Assembly (NCBI RefSeq): GCF_010389155.1
Contig: NC_057768.1
Coordinates: forward strand, 27,103,966-27,167,965
Reading direction: 5' to 3'
Source: Erigeron canadensis
Taxonomy: Eukaryota > Streptophyta > Magnoliopsida > Asterales > Asteraceae
DNA length: 64,000 nt
Both the position numbers and the translations under genes were made by a program. Positions within the stretch are counted from its first letter, which is position 1. Each line of letters starts with the position of its first letter. The notes under the pieces are model-generated. The model was not told the DNA's origin. It saw only the letters and a program-made list of their open reading frames with translations, and did no database searches. Shown piece by piece: positions 33,430 to 46,373 of this stretch.

Positions 33430-36400
33430 ACATGAATTGTTGTTGGCAGTGTTTAAATTACTACTCGACTACTCGTAAACAAGAATAAATGGGGGTATAT
33501 ATGTAAATCTAAATAGATGAAGTTAAGCCGTTTTGTTGCAGCATGGGCTGTGTAACTTATTCAAAACCACGTTTTGTTGGCATTATAACGCAAATAATTG
33601 ATTTTAGACAATTTTTTTTGACAAACACTATTTATTGATTATTTGTGTTATTAAACCACAATAATCTAATAATCATCTTTGTAACGCAAATCTAAGCACC
33701 ATCTAAATTTGGTTATTTTTTTTTAAATAAAGATATGTCATTTGCTTTATAAATATGATTATTGTATGAGTTCAGAATTATTATAGATGTAACTCATTTA
33801 GGTGGGTTGATCATTGATTTGTTTAAGTCAGACTATAGACAAGTTTTACATTCAAAAGTTCACGTTCAAACTTTGGTAAGATATGCTTTTCTTTCTAGCG
33901 AGTTTAAATGGATATCTGCCCGCATTGGACTTTTCAACGCGAACCTGAATAAAATAATGTATGTGAAATTGACTTATTTAGTGGTATATGGGATTAGAGG
34001 TTCTCATCCAATTGACTTATTTAAATCAAATAATTCACACCTTGTGAAGGAAAAAAAAGTTAAATAAATAAAAATCATTATAAAAAAATAAAGTTTTCAC
34101 AATAACCCCCCATCATGCATTTCTGATAAAGCCTTTTTATTCGGACCATTTTGATGACATCTCAATCAAATCATAATTAGATACGAGTATACGAATAATA
34201 AATAAAAAAAAAAACAAATCGGGATGAAATAATTATAGCGAAATGAGTAAGAAAGGAATATATTGTAGGAAGGGTAGAAATTATTATATGGCCGAGGTTG
34301 CGTGGTGTGTGGAAGGGAACTGGCGTCGTTGGAACATATTGCCATATATGCCGGTGGCGGCAGCATGGACCCAATTAAACCAAGCTTTTTTATAATTCTT
34401 TCTTCTATTTTATTATTGATAAAATAATTTAGGTGAATTTTGGCTCAACAAATTCAAAAAAATTTACCAAAAAGAATTTGTAATTATATTAACTTAATAC
34501 GGAATTTTAACTCCTAGATCAAGAATGTCGTAAAATGTATAAAGTGAAAATTATAAATTTAAAGCAATATCTCACATTCATTAATATTCAATACGTTAGT
34601 TATAATAATAATACTAATATATATAGTAGGTACAAATAAGTTCTCATGTATTCATGATGAAATTGATGGTTGCTTAAGATATACTGTAATATACCTAACC
34701 ATAACGGTAGGCGGTAGCAGTGGTTCGACGCCACCAAGGCACCAACAGTCTTTGAACGGGACTTAAATAAGCCCATTTATAGGGTGATACAACGTACTTA
34801 TCATCAATATCAATGATCAATAATAAAATGGTTTTGCTAAACGCACTTCTTCGGGCGGTAGTTAACGTGTATTAAATAGTTGTACACTTACCATAAAATT
34901 CAAAGGTGAGCTTTTGATATGAAAATATACAAATTTTTATGCACGTTAAATGCAGCCTTTATGATTGTGTTTAACATTTTCCATAATAAAATATATAAAC
35001 AAAAACCAATACATATGTGAGAAAATTATGCAATTTAAAAAAAAAAATATTAGGTTGACACACAATGTACAAACAAAAGTTTACAAAATTTTATCCAATC
35101 AAATCAAGACATTTTTTTCTTTCTTCCTTTCCTTTCGTATCCTTATTTATTGATCTACTAGTTCTAATAGCCGTACGATGTACGAGAATTATATAGATTA
35201 TATCATAAAGAAATTCGAATATGACTCATACATGATTCGTGAGTACGAAATGGTGGTTAAATTAAATCGATGATCGAAGCTAAATTATAATAAACATTTT
35301 TGATAAATATAATATATGTTTAGTTAAAATTTTGGATTTACCTTAAAATTTTAGAACCACGTCAAATTCGAAACTTGTAAGCATAGTTGATGATGACAAT
35401 AGCCTTGTGATTTCAGATCGTAAACTCAAAATTTTGAACTCTTCGTGTTAATAACTTATTATAATTAATTTAAGTAATATGAGTTAAAGAATTGAGAAAG
35501 AAAAAGAAACAATTTAGTAATGAGAAAACAATCAATCAAATAAGGTTATAATGTCTTTTGTATTAATAAGTCAAGAGTTCGAGTTTAATTCTAAGTCTAA
35601 TAAGGAAATTGAATTTATATAAAACAAAAAAAGCTAATTTAACAAATTGAATAAATTAAAAGAACACGTGTCGATCAAGGATTACACCACGTGTCATTTT
35701 AATAACATGTCAATCTTGTTTTAGTTTATTGGTAGATATTACATGTCACATTTGTATCATTGTATGTAACCATTTGTTTCTAAATGTTTTTTTTTTCCGT
35801 GAAGTTACATTCATAAGTTAAACTCGATATACTTTTTATTTTGTGTATACCATGATGATTTTTGTAAGTGAAACAAAGAATAAGGAGTGTGCTAAACTAT
35901 TAATCATAACTTTTAGAATTAATATCAAAAAGTTGATCAATTTTATATTACTTTCTTGTTTAATTTGGTGATTAGGTTCGGGTTTTGGCAAGGGTTGTAT
36001 TTTTGAACAGGGTTTGGGATTTGGACAAGGCTTGGGCTTTGAAAAGTTTAAGAATTATGGGTAGACGTAGTATAATGCAAGCCAGAAGACTCAGAGCTCA
36101 GACAGTCAGACGTGAGGTATTTTTAATTTTTGCGGGCCTGCTTAAGTTTGAGTATAGGGCGGAGCCCAAAGAGCACATAACTCCAACTAAAGTTCACTTG
36201 GGCCATAGAGGGCTGTTTCCCCTCAGTCCCTCACTTTCCTACGTATTAATCCGCCCCTTCTCGCTACACTACTCGGTAATCACTACTACAATCACAAAAT
36301 TAGTTAGTGAGAGGGACACTTGGTTCGGTTTTGTTATATGCTATCGGAAATTGAACCAATGTGTTTTGTTTTTTAAAACCAAAATGAAACCAATCGGTTC

Positions 36401-36650
36401 GTTTTGGTTCAATCTATTTTTATGGTGATTACAACGCAACCCATACCATTATTGTCAACTCATATTTTTAACAATTTTGTTATATCACATCAATATTACC
36501 TTTTTCAATTCATATTCCTTAATTCAGACCAACCCACATTTATTAATTTTCAGATAAATAGAATATGACAGGAATCACGATATCATATGATTAATTTGTC
36601 TTTGACACCGCACATTCACCTTTCCTTGCCAATCCACTTCTGTTTCCAGA
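33430..36650. other. Intergenic DNA
   Basis: No gene is supported. Open frames at 33762-34067 and 35985-36428 show no domain, codon pattern or family motif. A SINE-like box B (GAGTTCGAGTTTAATTC) is at 35575-35591. Two G-boxes (CACGTG) occur at about 35667 and 35690. Confidence 0.5.
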
Positions 36651-36672
36651 CCCACATCTTTGCAACCCACAT

Positions 36673-36718
36673 CCAACCCACATTGAAGGGGCGGCCGCGG
36701 TGTTTCAACATGGGTTGG
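36673..36718. repeat. Imperfect inverted repeat around a GCGGCCGC core
   Basis: CCAACCCACATTGAA is mirrored imperfectly by TTCAACATGGGTTGG (12 of 15 pair), with GGCGGCCGCGG near the centre. It is GC-rich in an AT-rich setting. It may be the core of a MITE, since AACCCACAT phrases recur over 36530-36760, but terminal repeats were not resolved. Confidence 0.5.
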
Positions 36719-36849
36719 GTATAACTTGTGCTCCAACCCACATCCATATATATCACCCTTAGGTTTTTCGATTTTCCGTTTTTGTTTACCTTTATATGAG
36801 ATCTAAGAGTACAACTTGACTTGATCTTCATAAAAAATGATGAAAGATA

Positions 36850-38235
36850 AATTATTCTTTATAATATTTCATACAATAAACATTTTTAGGGCCATGTCAC
36901 TATAAACCCCACCCCACAAAAATTTATAACTTGTATCAATTTTATCCTCCGTATGGTTTTATAAGGACCTCCCATCATCTATGTCCTTAATTTTCAATAA
37001 TGGGTGCATTAATAGTGTACCAACCGGTTTAATACACTTTAGCAGTTTACATTCATGGAAAGATGACTATGAAGTCAATATGGAACATATTTTAAGCAAT
37101 AAAGTAACCTAGACCACTAAAATCGAATTAATTAGTCACAAACACAAAAACGATACAATAAGAAGAAAATCGAATACAGGTTACTTTAATTTTAGATTAA
37201 TTTAGTAAAGACAACTAAAGAAATTCATACAAAATTTCACATTTACCATAGGAGCCAAAGCTCAAGAGCAAACCAAACAAGTTAACGATTGTAGCGTACT
37301 AGGCACCTCGTACTTGGTTTTATCAGTTCAAGTTATAAGTTGAAGTTTGTTATCAAATTAAGGAGGAACCCTATAAAGAGTAATCGGAAATTTTGGCTTA
37401 TGACGTAAACTCATGAAAGAGTCAAATCTCATATTCGATGGTTTGCTAATCGGTTAGCATTGCTTAGTTAAATCAACCATGACCATTATGAAAAGGGAGA
37501 AACATGCCTAAGAGAACATTCTTTAGATAATTGATCATTTTAATTGCTTTATTTGTTTAGTTACTTATTAGAGTACATTTTTAATAAGTTTTCTATTCAA
37601 TAAGAACTTATAAAGCCTTTCTTTCCCCACAACAGCACTTAAAAATCGTTTTTTTTTTTTTTAAATCAATTGTTTCATTTATTAATTGATTTTGTGGTTG
37701 ATACTTTGGTCATACTTATCATATATAATTGTGTTTATAGTTAAATTTTGGCTTTGATCCAATTCAATTCATAGCATTTTCCATCCCTCTATTGATCGAG
37801 ACAATCGACTTTAGGGCTTTGTTCACTATATATTATACTTTCATAAAAACAACTTAACAAAAGAGAAAACTTCGATTTACTCAAATTGTCGCTGTGTTTG
37901 GCAATTAATGTGTACAAGTAATTACATGAAAAATGAAAGTGCAAGAGGTATATTAAAGACTCAAAACTTGAAATTGAATTATATATAATCCATACAAAAA
38001 AAAAAAAAAAAAAAACTTCGATCAATTCATCACCGTGTAGATGATTGAGAAGTAAAGAACGTACTTGTGACAATATATATATATATACATCATGATATAG
38101 AAATATCTATATATGAATTAAGGAAGAAAACTAAAATAAAATGCAAATATAAGAATCGATCTCATGATCATTGATCTTGAAAATCTCATAATCCAAAGTC
38201 CAGAAACGGTTTTTCAAAATTGCCGTTCGATTGCT
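36850..38235. other. Intergenic DNA downstream of the acidic-protein gene
   Basis: No gene is supported. A pure A run of about 20 lies near 37997-38016 and an (AT)6 tract near 38075. The segment just left of 38240 should contain the 3' UTR of the neighbouring minus-strand gene. Confidence 0.45.
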
Positions 38236-38239
38236 TTAA

Positions 38240-39232
38240 TCATTGTAAACAAGCTTTAACTTCTTGAAGACATTCGGTTGAACATCTTTTTGAACTTTGA
38301 GTTCTTGAAATTGGTTCTTTCTTGGATCCACCAACAATCCACGTTTCTTTTGCAATATCACATGATAGTTTGTAAAAATAATCACCTTCATATTTCATCA
38401 ACTCCATCAAATTTTCCCTTTTCTTTTCATCATCATCATTCTCATTATTATGATCACAATCATGATCATCTTTGTCGTGTTCTTCATCATTATCGTCATC
38501 ATCATCTCCTACGTCTTGCTTCTTTTCTAACAAGCTTTTCGTAGGTGCTGAACGACATCGCATCAACAAGAGTGCATTTGATGGTGGCACACATGGAGCT
38601 TGAGTTACATCATCATTATTGTAATCATCTTTATTAGGTGTTTTAATTTTTTCTTTTCCATGCAAACCACAATCTTGATTCTCCTCTAAAACCATAAACC
38701 ATTTTGAAAATGTACTTTTTGATGATCCCACTTCATCTTCGCCGTCTTCATCTTCATCTTCGTTTGAAATAATATCTGCATTTGGAAATGCACCAAAACA
38801 TCCTAAATCAAATTTTAAACTCCTCAAAGATGTCAAGAATTGCATGGATTCTTTCTTGAACCCTATTACATCACCCCAAGTTGGTTTCTTTTTATCTTTC
38901 TTGCTATTATGAAGTCTCTCAATCTCTTCCATAACCGATTGCCAATTCTTGCATGATCTAGACTTGGGCCGAGCCTTGATCTGTCCAACACAAGTCACTT
39001 TTGGAGAGGTTGGCTCAGATAGCTCGGACCCAACTTGGTTCCTTTTGGGCCATAAACTACAATCATGACCACCATTACCTATTGATTTTCCGCAATGGTG
39101 GTTTTTATGTGTAGTTGAGGAGGATCTTGATGGGCTAGAAATTGTTTTCGGCATCAATGTAAGATGAGATCTTGTGGGAAAACACACTAACAGATCTGTT
39201 GAAGGAGGCCCTTTTACTTCTCTTCTTTTCAT
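38240..39232 (-). CDS. Plant-specific acidic protein ('protamine P1 family' type)
   Basis: This is a single-exon, 330-residue protein. Conserved blocks in order are: STDLLVCFPTRSHLTLMPK (11-29); PTSPKVTCVGQIKARPK (74-90) running into SCKNWQSVMEEIERLHN (93-109); WGDVIGFKKESMQFLTSLRSLKFDLGCFGAFP (119-150); an acidic run (158-167); FSKWFMVLEEN (175-185); and PPSNALLLMRCRSAPTKS (216-233). A second, Asp-rich acidic run follows (243-268). I recognise this block order from Arabidopsis proteins named 'protamine P1 family', a misleading automatic name with no link to sperm protamines. Biochemical function is unknown to me. The start is chosen at MKRREVKGPP because similarity begins there; the 71 codons open upstream look like leader sequence. 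There is no signal peptide or membrane segment. Confidence 0.85.
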   Translation of the reverse strand: MKRREVKGPPSTDLLVCFPTRSHLTLMPKTISSPSRSSSTTHKNHHCGKSIGNGGHDCSLWPKRNQVGSELSEPTSPKVTCVGQIKARPKSRSCKNWQSVMEEIERLHNSKKDKKKPTWGDVIGFKKESMQFLTSLRSLKFDLGCFGAFPNADIISNEDEDEDGEDEVGSSKSTFSKWFMVLEENQDCGLHGKEKIKTPNKDDYNNDDVTQAPCVPPSNALLLMRCRSAPTKSLLEKKQDVGDDDDDNDEEHDKDDHDCDHNNENDDDEKKRENLMELMKYEGDYFYKLSCDIAKETWIVGGSKKEPISRTQSSKRCSTECLQEVKACLQ

Positions 39233-39824
39233 CTCTTCTATTGAATTGGGTGTTTTAATTTGTAGTTGAGATCTTGTTGATATATAATTAAGTGTGTCCC
39301 TCTTGTGAAAATAGGCTGTATTTTGAATGAAATGGACATAAACGAGAGGACTTATATCAAGCAATGTGACCACTACTTTTATACAACCCTCTCTTTTTAC
39401 ACTTTTAATATGACTACTTTTGCAATATTCAAATAGCGTCTTCACAAGATAACTTCTGTCTGCGTCAGCCTTTTAACTTTTTCTTTATTATTGTGCAGAA
39501 CTAATTCGACATGAGAAAATATTATCTGCACAAGCAGCAACCTTTGTTTTTCTTCTCACAACCAATTAATCATATATATAAAAATAAATAAATTTTTTAT
39601 AAAAAATTTCCTGCTTGAAAAGCAAGGACTGTTTGTTTCAGTAAACAAACATCATCACTAATCCTAGTGATATCTATAGACGCTACAAATAATATTTCAA
39701 TTATTCACGCTTTAAGTGAACGTGTACAAATTATAAAATTTTATCACGCTTTTATTTGTGTAAAACTATATTGAATTAAAACTGTGTAGAAATTTATCAA
39801 CACTAAAAAGTATGAATCTTTAAA

Positions 39825-40147
39825 GGTCTGTTTGGTTGTAAAAAATGTTTTCTAATTTTCATTTTCAATTTTTCTAGAATATGAAAGAGGTTTTTTAATT
39901 TCTAATTAAAAAACAAACAAAAGTTTTAAAAATGCGTTGTAATTATAAAACTTAAAAACATGTTAGAGTTGTGAGGCAAAGGAGAGGAAGGAAATGGAAA
40001 ATGAAAAACAATAAACAGATATTTTTAATTTTTTGTTTTATTAAAAAACATTCTTAAAAAGTACGATTAAAGCGCGATTTATGTTTTTCATATTTTTTTA
40101 AAAACAAAAATGAAAAACAAGAGTTGTTTTTCGCAACCAAACACGTT
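39825..40147. mobile_element. MITE-like element, hAT-style ends
   Basis: The left end GGTCTGTTTGGTTGTAAAAA and the inverted right end AACGTGTTTGGTTGCGAAAA are similar, and the arms continue in TTTTCATTTT-type sequence. GTTTGGTTG ends occur in many plant hAT MITEs. No clean 8-bp target duplication was found, so the exact ends are uncertain. Confidence 0.5.
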
Positions 40148-40923
40148 CTAAAAATACACAATTAGGTATGGAATTTTATAATTAATTTTAATTTCTTCAC
40201 TACTTCATTTATACATATGCTTTTACAAGTGAAGTAAAATTTATCTATTTTACATATATTAAAACTCGGATGTAGTAACATTTTTGAAAAAAAATATGTT
40301 ACTAAAACATTAAGATTCATACATTCTATTTATGATTTTTCTAAAATAAAAAATAATTTAGTGACATATTGAATGTGTCAGTGTGTTACTAAGGACACTA
40401 CTGTTACTCATTGATTACAAACATGAGAAAACAAAATATGATTTTTATTTTTACAATATATAAATATAAAATAAGATAGCTAGCCAAGAAAAAGAAAAAG
40501 TGTAAGGTTTGATGATGACCACGAGCTTTGGTTCATGATCTTATGATACCATCAACTTGATGAGAGTTCGACCATCAGTGTTGCTATCAATACTTTTCCA
40601 TTGTATTTAATTAGTTGTACTAATTAATTAAATAATTGAAAGCGGCTACATGTATATCTTTATACTAACGATCGAAAACTCGCCAAAAAATTGATCAATT
40701 ATATTGATCCCTTTCATGATTTGATTTTGGGCTTCCTGATGAAGATGCCACACTCCTCTTCTTAGACCGACAGTACGTACACATTTTAATGTCATCTCCC
40801 ACATATAGTGGCAAGCGCCGTAATGTTATTGAGATCTATACAGTGATCATTGCTTTATCAAAATAAAAATGTTATATTATCAGCTGGCATTTGAGTTTTG
40901 TACTTAATTATTTTCATCTTTGA

Positions 40924-41003
40924 ATATCCACGTGTCAAATATCAAGCATATGTAATTTTTTGTATATCCACGTGTCAAATATCAAGCATATGTAATTTTT
41001 TGT
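40924..41003. repeat. Two tandem 40-bp units with G-boxes
   Basis: The unit ATATCCACGTGTCAAATATC...TTTTTTGT occurs twice in a row with a 40-bp period and is essentially identical. Each unit has one CCACGTGTC, an ABRE/G-box-type sequence. It lies 1.7 kb upstream of the gene at 38240-39232, too far to claim promoter function. Confidence 0.85.
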
Positions 41004-41306
41004 AGACAATAATTCATATTGCGTGGGTACTATTTCAGTAGAAACATAACTTTTTTACACATCCACCTAACTAGTATATATGTAGTTAATCTTGTTTAAG
41101 TAAAAAAAAAAATCAAAATCAGATTAGAATTTTAAAAGATATAATATTTATTAAATAACCACCAACTATAAGACCGTATATTACATAGCTACCAACAACC
41201 ATAATCGTAACCCGATGCTCAAAATTATTCACCGTTACATATTGCGTCAATAGGATTGTAAGTAATTCTAGTTAAATAATGTTATACAAACACTACTACA
41301 CAAATC

Positions 41307-41500
41307 TAAATAGAACCCTCCACATAGAACCCGTTTAATAAAAAACCGGGTCATGTTAAAGCCATTCCCTAGATAAAACCCGCATAGGAAATAGTATCCT
41401 AAAATAGAACCCGCTTACATAGTACTAAGTACTAACCCCGAATAGAACATGCATACTAAATAGGACTCCTAAATATAGCCCGTCATACTAAATGACCGTG
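41307..41500. repeat. CACTA left subterminal repeats
   Basis: At least six variants of ATAGAACCCGC or ATAAAACCCGC (also AACCGGGTC in the opposite sense) are scattered here. The same motif set is found inverted at 47000-47190. Confidence 0.75.
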
Positions 41501-42059
41501 TCATATACTTTGAAAAAAAGTTTTAAATCCCCAAGTATTTTTGTTCCCTCCCGAATTCCTTTCAAGTCGTGCCCCTTACCCAAAAAGTTTGAGTTTCAAT
41601 TTTTTCTAACCTCTCAGTTCACCATTTTCTCCATCAATGCCCCCACGCCCAGAATTGCTTCCTACGCCCACTTTTATTGATATTGAGGTGATATTTCAGA
41701 AAAAAAACACATCAAATTAAACAGTTCTATGGGGTTTGTTTTTTATTACTAGCAATCGAATTACTTTTTGTCCTAACTTAATTTATTTTTCTATAAACCC
41801 TAATATATGATTGCTTTGTTAAAAATATATACCCTAACTCCCCAAGTACCTGCATAGTTGCAATTATTGAAGTAATACTATCTTATTGTGAGTTTGCTAT
41901 TTAGAATTATGAATCTGTATGACTAAGTAGTTAATTTGTTTCTATCAGTAACAATAAATTGTTGGTTTTTGACTTGGTTCTCATGGTTTTAGTTGTAATT
42001 TTTTGATCATGGTTTAGTAAAGTTTAATATTTTGGTTGTTCTTTGATTAGTGTTGTGTT

Positions 42060-43620
42060 GTTTTAATGTTTAGTATTGTTGTGTATGCTTATTTGGCGGT
42101 TTTTTTACATGTTTTATCTTTGTTGTTTTTTATTTGTTGTTTTTTTACAGGGTGTTTTGGGCCTTTGGCCACTTTCTTGCAGCAAATTGAAAGCTCTTTT
42201 AAGAATTTTTTGACTGTTGTTTGTAGGTTCAATGTGCAGATTTTTTTTGGGTGTTTTGGCTGTTTCTCCTTCTGTTTTAGCTGCTGATTTGCAGCTACTT
42301 GGAAGCTATATGACTGCTGTTTAGAAGATGTTTTGAGGTTGTTTAGGCTGTTGTTTTGTAGGTTTAATGTGCAGATTTTTGTGGCTGTTTTGGTTGATGT
42401 TTCGTGTTGTTTTGCAGCAAATTTGGGGATGTTTTGCAGCAAATTTGAGGATGTTTTGCAGCAAGTTGGAAGCTGTGTGGTTGTTGTTTGGTATGTTCCA
42501 TACTACTGTTGTTTTGTAAGTTTTATACCGCTGTCGTTTTGCAGCAAATTAAAAGATATATATAGTTCTTATTATTAAGGCATTAAGAAGTTCTGTATAC
42601 AAGGGTAGAGACGATGACCTGTCTGCTAAGTTATCATGAAACGCCTTGTGAAAGTATCAGATTGTTTTTTAATTAGTGAAGCTGAAGCCTTCTCCTTTGT
42701 GTTTATGCAGGTTAGTTTACTCAGAGAAAAACGTATTAAGGAGCAAAGCAAGATTGTATTCATAGAGGTAACTGAACTATTTTATTATCTTTAATGATTA
42801 CTTTGTGAAGATAAGTTTTCACACAGGTATGATCCTTTCTTATACTTCAATTTTATTCCAAAAAAATACAACTATTTTCTTCAAATAATCACATTTCTTG
42901 GTTGATACCCTTATGCTATTACTTTCTAGTTGGCCAAATTTTATTTTGTTTTGGTAACAGAGAAGCCAAGAATGCCCAACATGTTGGCAGATGATTGTGT
43001 TAAAAGATACAACCAGGTACATATATTCTGGTGAAGTAGAGTAGTACTACATAAGTCATTTGATCTTTTTGTTTTACCTTATTGTAACACAATCTATTGA
43101 TTGGCTTAACTTAGTTGTAGATGCACTTAATAATAGTTCTTATACCTAAATATTTGTACATTGAACTTGAACTCGATACTGATACTTTACAAGGATTTAC
43201 TTTAACTTTCAGCATCAATAGGTTGAATATTGAAGCTCCTATCTATGGTGGAGGATGAAAGAAACCTCAGGTATGTGCTCAAAGTTCATAATATAAATGT
43301 GCTCTTATTTAAAGTTTTGATTTTTTTTGTGGAGCAGTTAATTTCGCTTGCAACACATCAAGTTCGATGAGTTCATAAGTTACGTAACATTTTCAGTTTT
43401 GTTCTTGATTAATTTCATAGTATGTCGATCATATATGAGTGATGTGACACATTTTGTATTTTTATCCAAGTGTTCTGAATACTAACTTCAACCATTTCCT
43501 AATGCTTTTACATTTTCAGTTTGTTTTGATATTGGGAACCAGTTTCACATAGCTTGGTCACGATAAATGAGGTTGAGACAAGTGAGGCCAGGAAACAGGA
43601 ATATAAAAAGGTATAATATT
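42060..43620 (+). pseudogene. Exon/intron-like remnants inside the CACTA element
   Basis: T-rich intron-like tracts end in TGCAG and are followed by short coding-like pieces that end at GGTAACT or CAGGTAC. Examples are around 42710-42770 (TTTATGCAG|GTTAGTTTACTC... to GAG|GTAACT) and 42959-43018 (AACAG|AGAAGCC... to CAG|GTAC). Several TTTTGCAGCAAATT phrases repeat at 42160-42550. The pieces could be the remains of the transposase gene or of a captured host gene. I cannot recognise the protein. Confidence 0.35.
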
Positions 43621-43633
43621 GTGATAGTGTTTA

Positions 43634-46373
43634 TGTATTATGTGTAGTATGATCTCATTATTACAGCACATGTTGAGTTATTACAACTAAACTCATGTCT
43701 TATTAAAACTCCAATGTGGCTTCTATGGTTTATGTGACATCCGTCACTAAACCAATAATTTATTATAGTCTCTAATTTGTATTCCTTATTTTTTGACTAG
43801 TTAATGTGCCTACATAGTATAACAAGCATGGAGATGTTGTGATCATTCCAATATTTGACTTTTATCTTCGTAAAACATAAATGACTATAACTGTTCCCGT
43901 AATATTTAGACGCGTAGTTGTTAGTCATATTCATTTCTTAATAGCAGTACTACTCGTTGGCTATTTAGAGTTATAATCTAACAAGTTGGGCCATGACATT
44001 GTATGAGTCACACTTAAGATTAACTAAAAGCCTATAACACTTTACTACAAAATAAATAAATAAATAAATGTATCTACCTGTTGGTCTTAGTTCGGTCAAA
44101 GGGATGTCCATCCCATCCAAATCCTAAATAATTCTAGATAATGATAGTAGTAACTATATATAAAAAACATGGAAGGCAAGTAACCTACTTATTAAACAAC
44201 AACAACAAATTTCCCAAATCCTTAGCTTGTAATTTACGAATAGAGGAATTAAAATCCTACTATAACTCTTGCTAAATTATACACTAATAAATCCTAATTA
44301 TAAACTATATCAAAGACTTATCTATGAATATAAACTCATCACCATAAACAAAATTATAACCCTTCATTGTTTCTTTTTCTTCTCCTGCCGTCGAACACAT
44401 ACAACACCACACAAGAGCATATTAAAATCCTCATCAAGCCAAGTTTTATAAACATTATGTCAAAGCAAATTTTGGTACTTTAAGGAGTGATCATCAACTT
44501 TGGTGGTAAAATTCTTAATCTCTATCTTTTATTAAATTATATATATATATATATTTATATATAATATAAGTAACCTATTTGATGAATATATATTATGGCA
44601 AATTTATAATAATGAATGAAAGAGTTTTTTTTAAGGTTAAATCAAAAGATTGAAATATAAATCATATTAATGTTAAAAGTTTACGTATTTATTGTAGCAT
44701 GATAATAAATGTAATTAGAGAAATTCAATTATGAAGGCATGGAAATCATAATAACAGATGTAAATAGGTGTTGGAAAGATTTGAAAGTTTATATATGAAT
44801 ATTAGTTGTAGTAGTCTTTAAAACAGTAAGTTTGGGTTATTTCAGAATCTGGACAGATTCAGTTAGTTAACTTTGAAAGGTCGTATCTTGGTCATGGAAG
44901 ATGGTTAAGTCATGTTTTTGGTGTCTAAAATTAATTTCAGGAAGTCTACTTTCTGGTGGATGTGGTTTCGTGTCAAAATATGAAGTTTAAGGTTATCAAA
45001 GGAATTTTATAACAAAACTGCACAAAGCTGAGTTTTCCGAACAGATTTAGGTCAAACTCAAATAGTCATATCTTGGTCGATTTTACAAACTGGAAGGTTT
45101 TTTTTTCAGAGATATTTTTAAGGTGTTAAGAGTGTACAGTAAAAATTTGGATATTTTTTGAAGCTTCGAAGACCCTTAACTTTTATAAAACTTTTCTGCG
45201 CGCAAACAGTGAATTTTCTGACTAGTCTGTGATTATGGAATTTTTTAAAAATAGTTAACGTGCGAAATAAATTAAGTAAAAATTCATGTAAGTTTATAAC
45301 ACTCTAAGGTTATAGTAGTTAAGATTTGAAAACTTGAATTGGTCGTTTCATCCTAATAAAAAATAGATAAAGTCACCAAAAATTTCAGTGAACATGAACT
45401 TGTGGAAACCAATGGTATATCATTAAAACAAATACACTATATTAAGTTATGTGACTTGTAACTTAATAATACATGACAAATCAGTTGTGAATATTTTGAA
45501 AGTAGCCATATATGTATATCATCGAATGCGGGTTGCAATGGACGGTTATTAACCATGTCCATAATTGTAACTTGTACATGTATATGTTGTGTAGATTCTA
45601 GTGATCATTTGGACTTTGCACAACTGCTTGCTAATTGAGGTGAGTTTCGTGGCCCTTTTTTATTTTATTGATTTGGGGGAAAATGATGCTCAAAACACTT
45701 TTCATTTCTTTACTAGTTGTGCCAAAACTTGTTTGTTTTCTTGGACAAATACGTGTAATTATGAAATGTGTATGCTAGCTTGTTTGTGTTAATTCTATGA
45801 TGCAATAGATGTCTGTCGATATCTATTGAAGACTATTTGAAATCTATCGACCAACTATATACTCCAGCTGGTAGTTTGTTGGTATAACAATGTGTGATTG
45901 AGTTGTTGGCAAGTGATGTGATTGAGTTGTTGGCAGGAGTGATGGGGATTGTGTTGTTGGATAACTATGATGGCATTGATCAGTATTTGGATTGCATACA
46001 AGCTGCTACATGTTTATATTTACACTATTGTCCAAACCTCATATATATCATGCACATCAAATTCATTTGTATTACTTTAAACCTACGAACTCACCAACAT
46101 TATGTTGACATTTTCGAGCATTCATTTTCAGGTAATAACAATGCTTAAGGAGAGTGAGCATATGGACTTTAGGAAGACGAATAAAGAGATCCTTCATGGA
46201 CTCCTAGATTGCATTTGAACATTGAATACTATTTTCTATTTGAGGCATGTTGCCTAAACTTATCAATCACATTTATTTGGATTTCATTTAGTATGACTCT
46301 ATTATAAAGTCCATGTGCTTTTGCTATATCTTTTCGTCATATCCTACGATTCCGCCTAAGGTGGGGTGTGACA
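43634..46373 (+). mobile_element. Possible nested gypsy-type LTR (tentative)
   Basis: The right end CGCCTAAGGTGGGGTGTGACA looks like the 3' end of many plant gypsy LTRs. A GTTTA sequence follows it (46374-46378) and also precedes a TGT start at 43634 (43629-43633), which would give a 5-bp target duplication and a 2.7-kb solo LTR. The interior repeats AAGGTCGTATCTTGGTC-like phrases (44880 and 45065). The left boundary rests only on a 7-base match, so it is weak. Confidence 0.35.
45894..45937. repeat. Short tandem duplication, 24-bp period
   Basis: GTGATTGAGTTGTTGGCA occurs at 45894 and again at 45918, followed by divergence. It lies inside the CACTA element. The open frame over it (45894-46148) has no recognised product. 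Confidence 0.7.

Larger units (their letters stand above)
39240..41285. other. Upstream region of the acidic-protein gene
   Basis: Upstream for the minus-strand gene. A TATATATA sequence lies at about 39574-39582, but its distance from the ATG (about 340 bp) leaves its role open. Further out are a MITE-like inverted repeat (39825-40147) and a 40-bp tandem repeat with G-boxes (40924-41003). No other gene is seen. Confidence 0.45.

Noticed and set aside
35985..36428. 147-codon open frame
   Set aside because: It has no domain or motif, and its composition looks like chance.
39233..39445. 71-codon extension of the acidic protein
   Set aside because: Family similarity starts at MKRREVKGPP, and the upstream frame looks like leader sequence.
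42089..42442. K/Q-rich 117-codon open frame
   Set aside because: It is antisense to TTTTGCAGC repeats inside the CACTA element; low complexity only.
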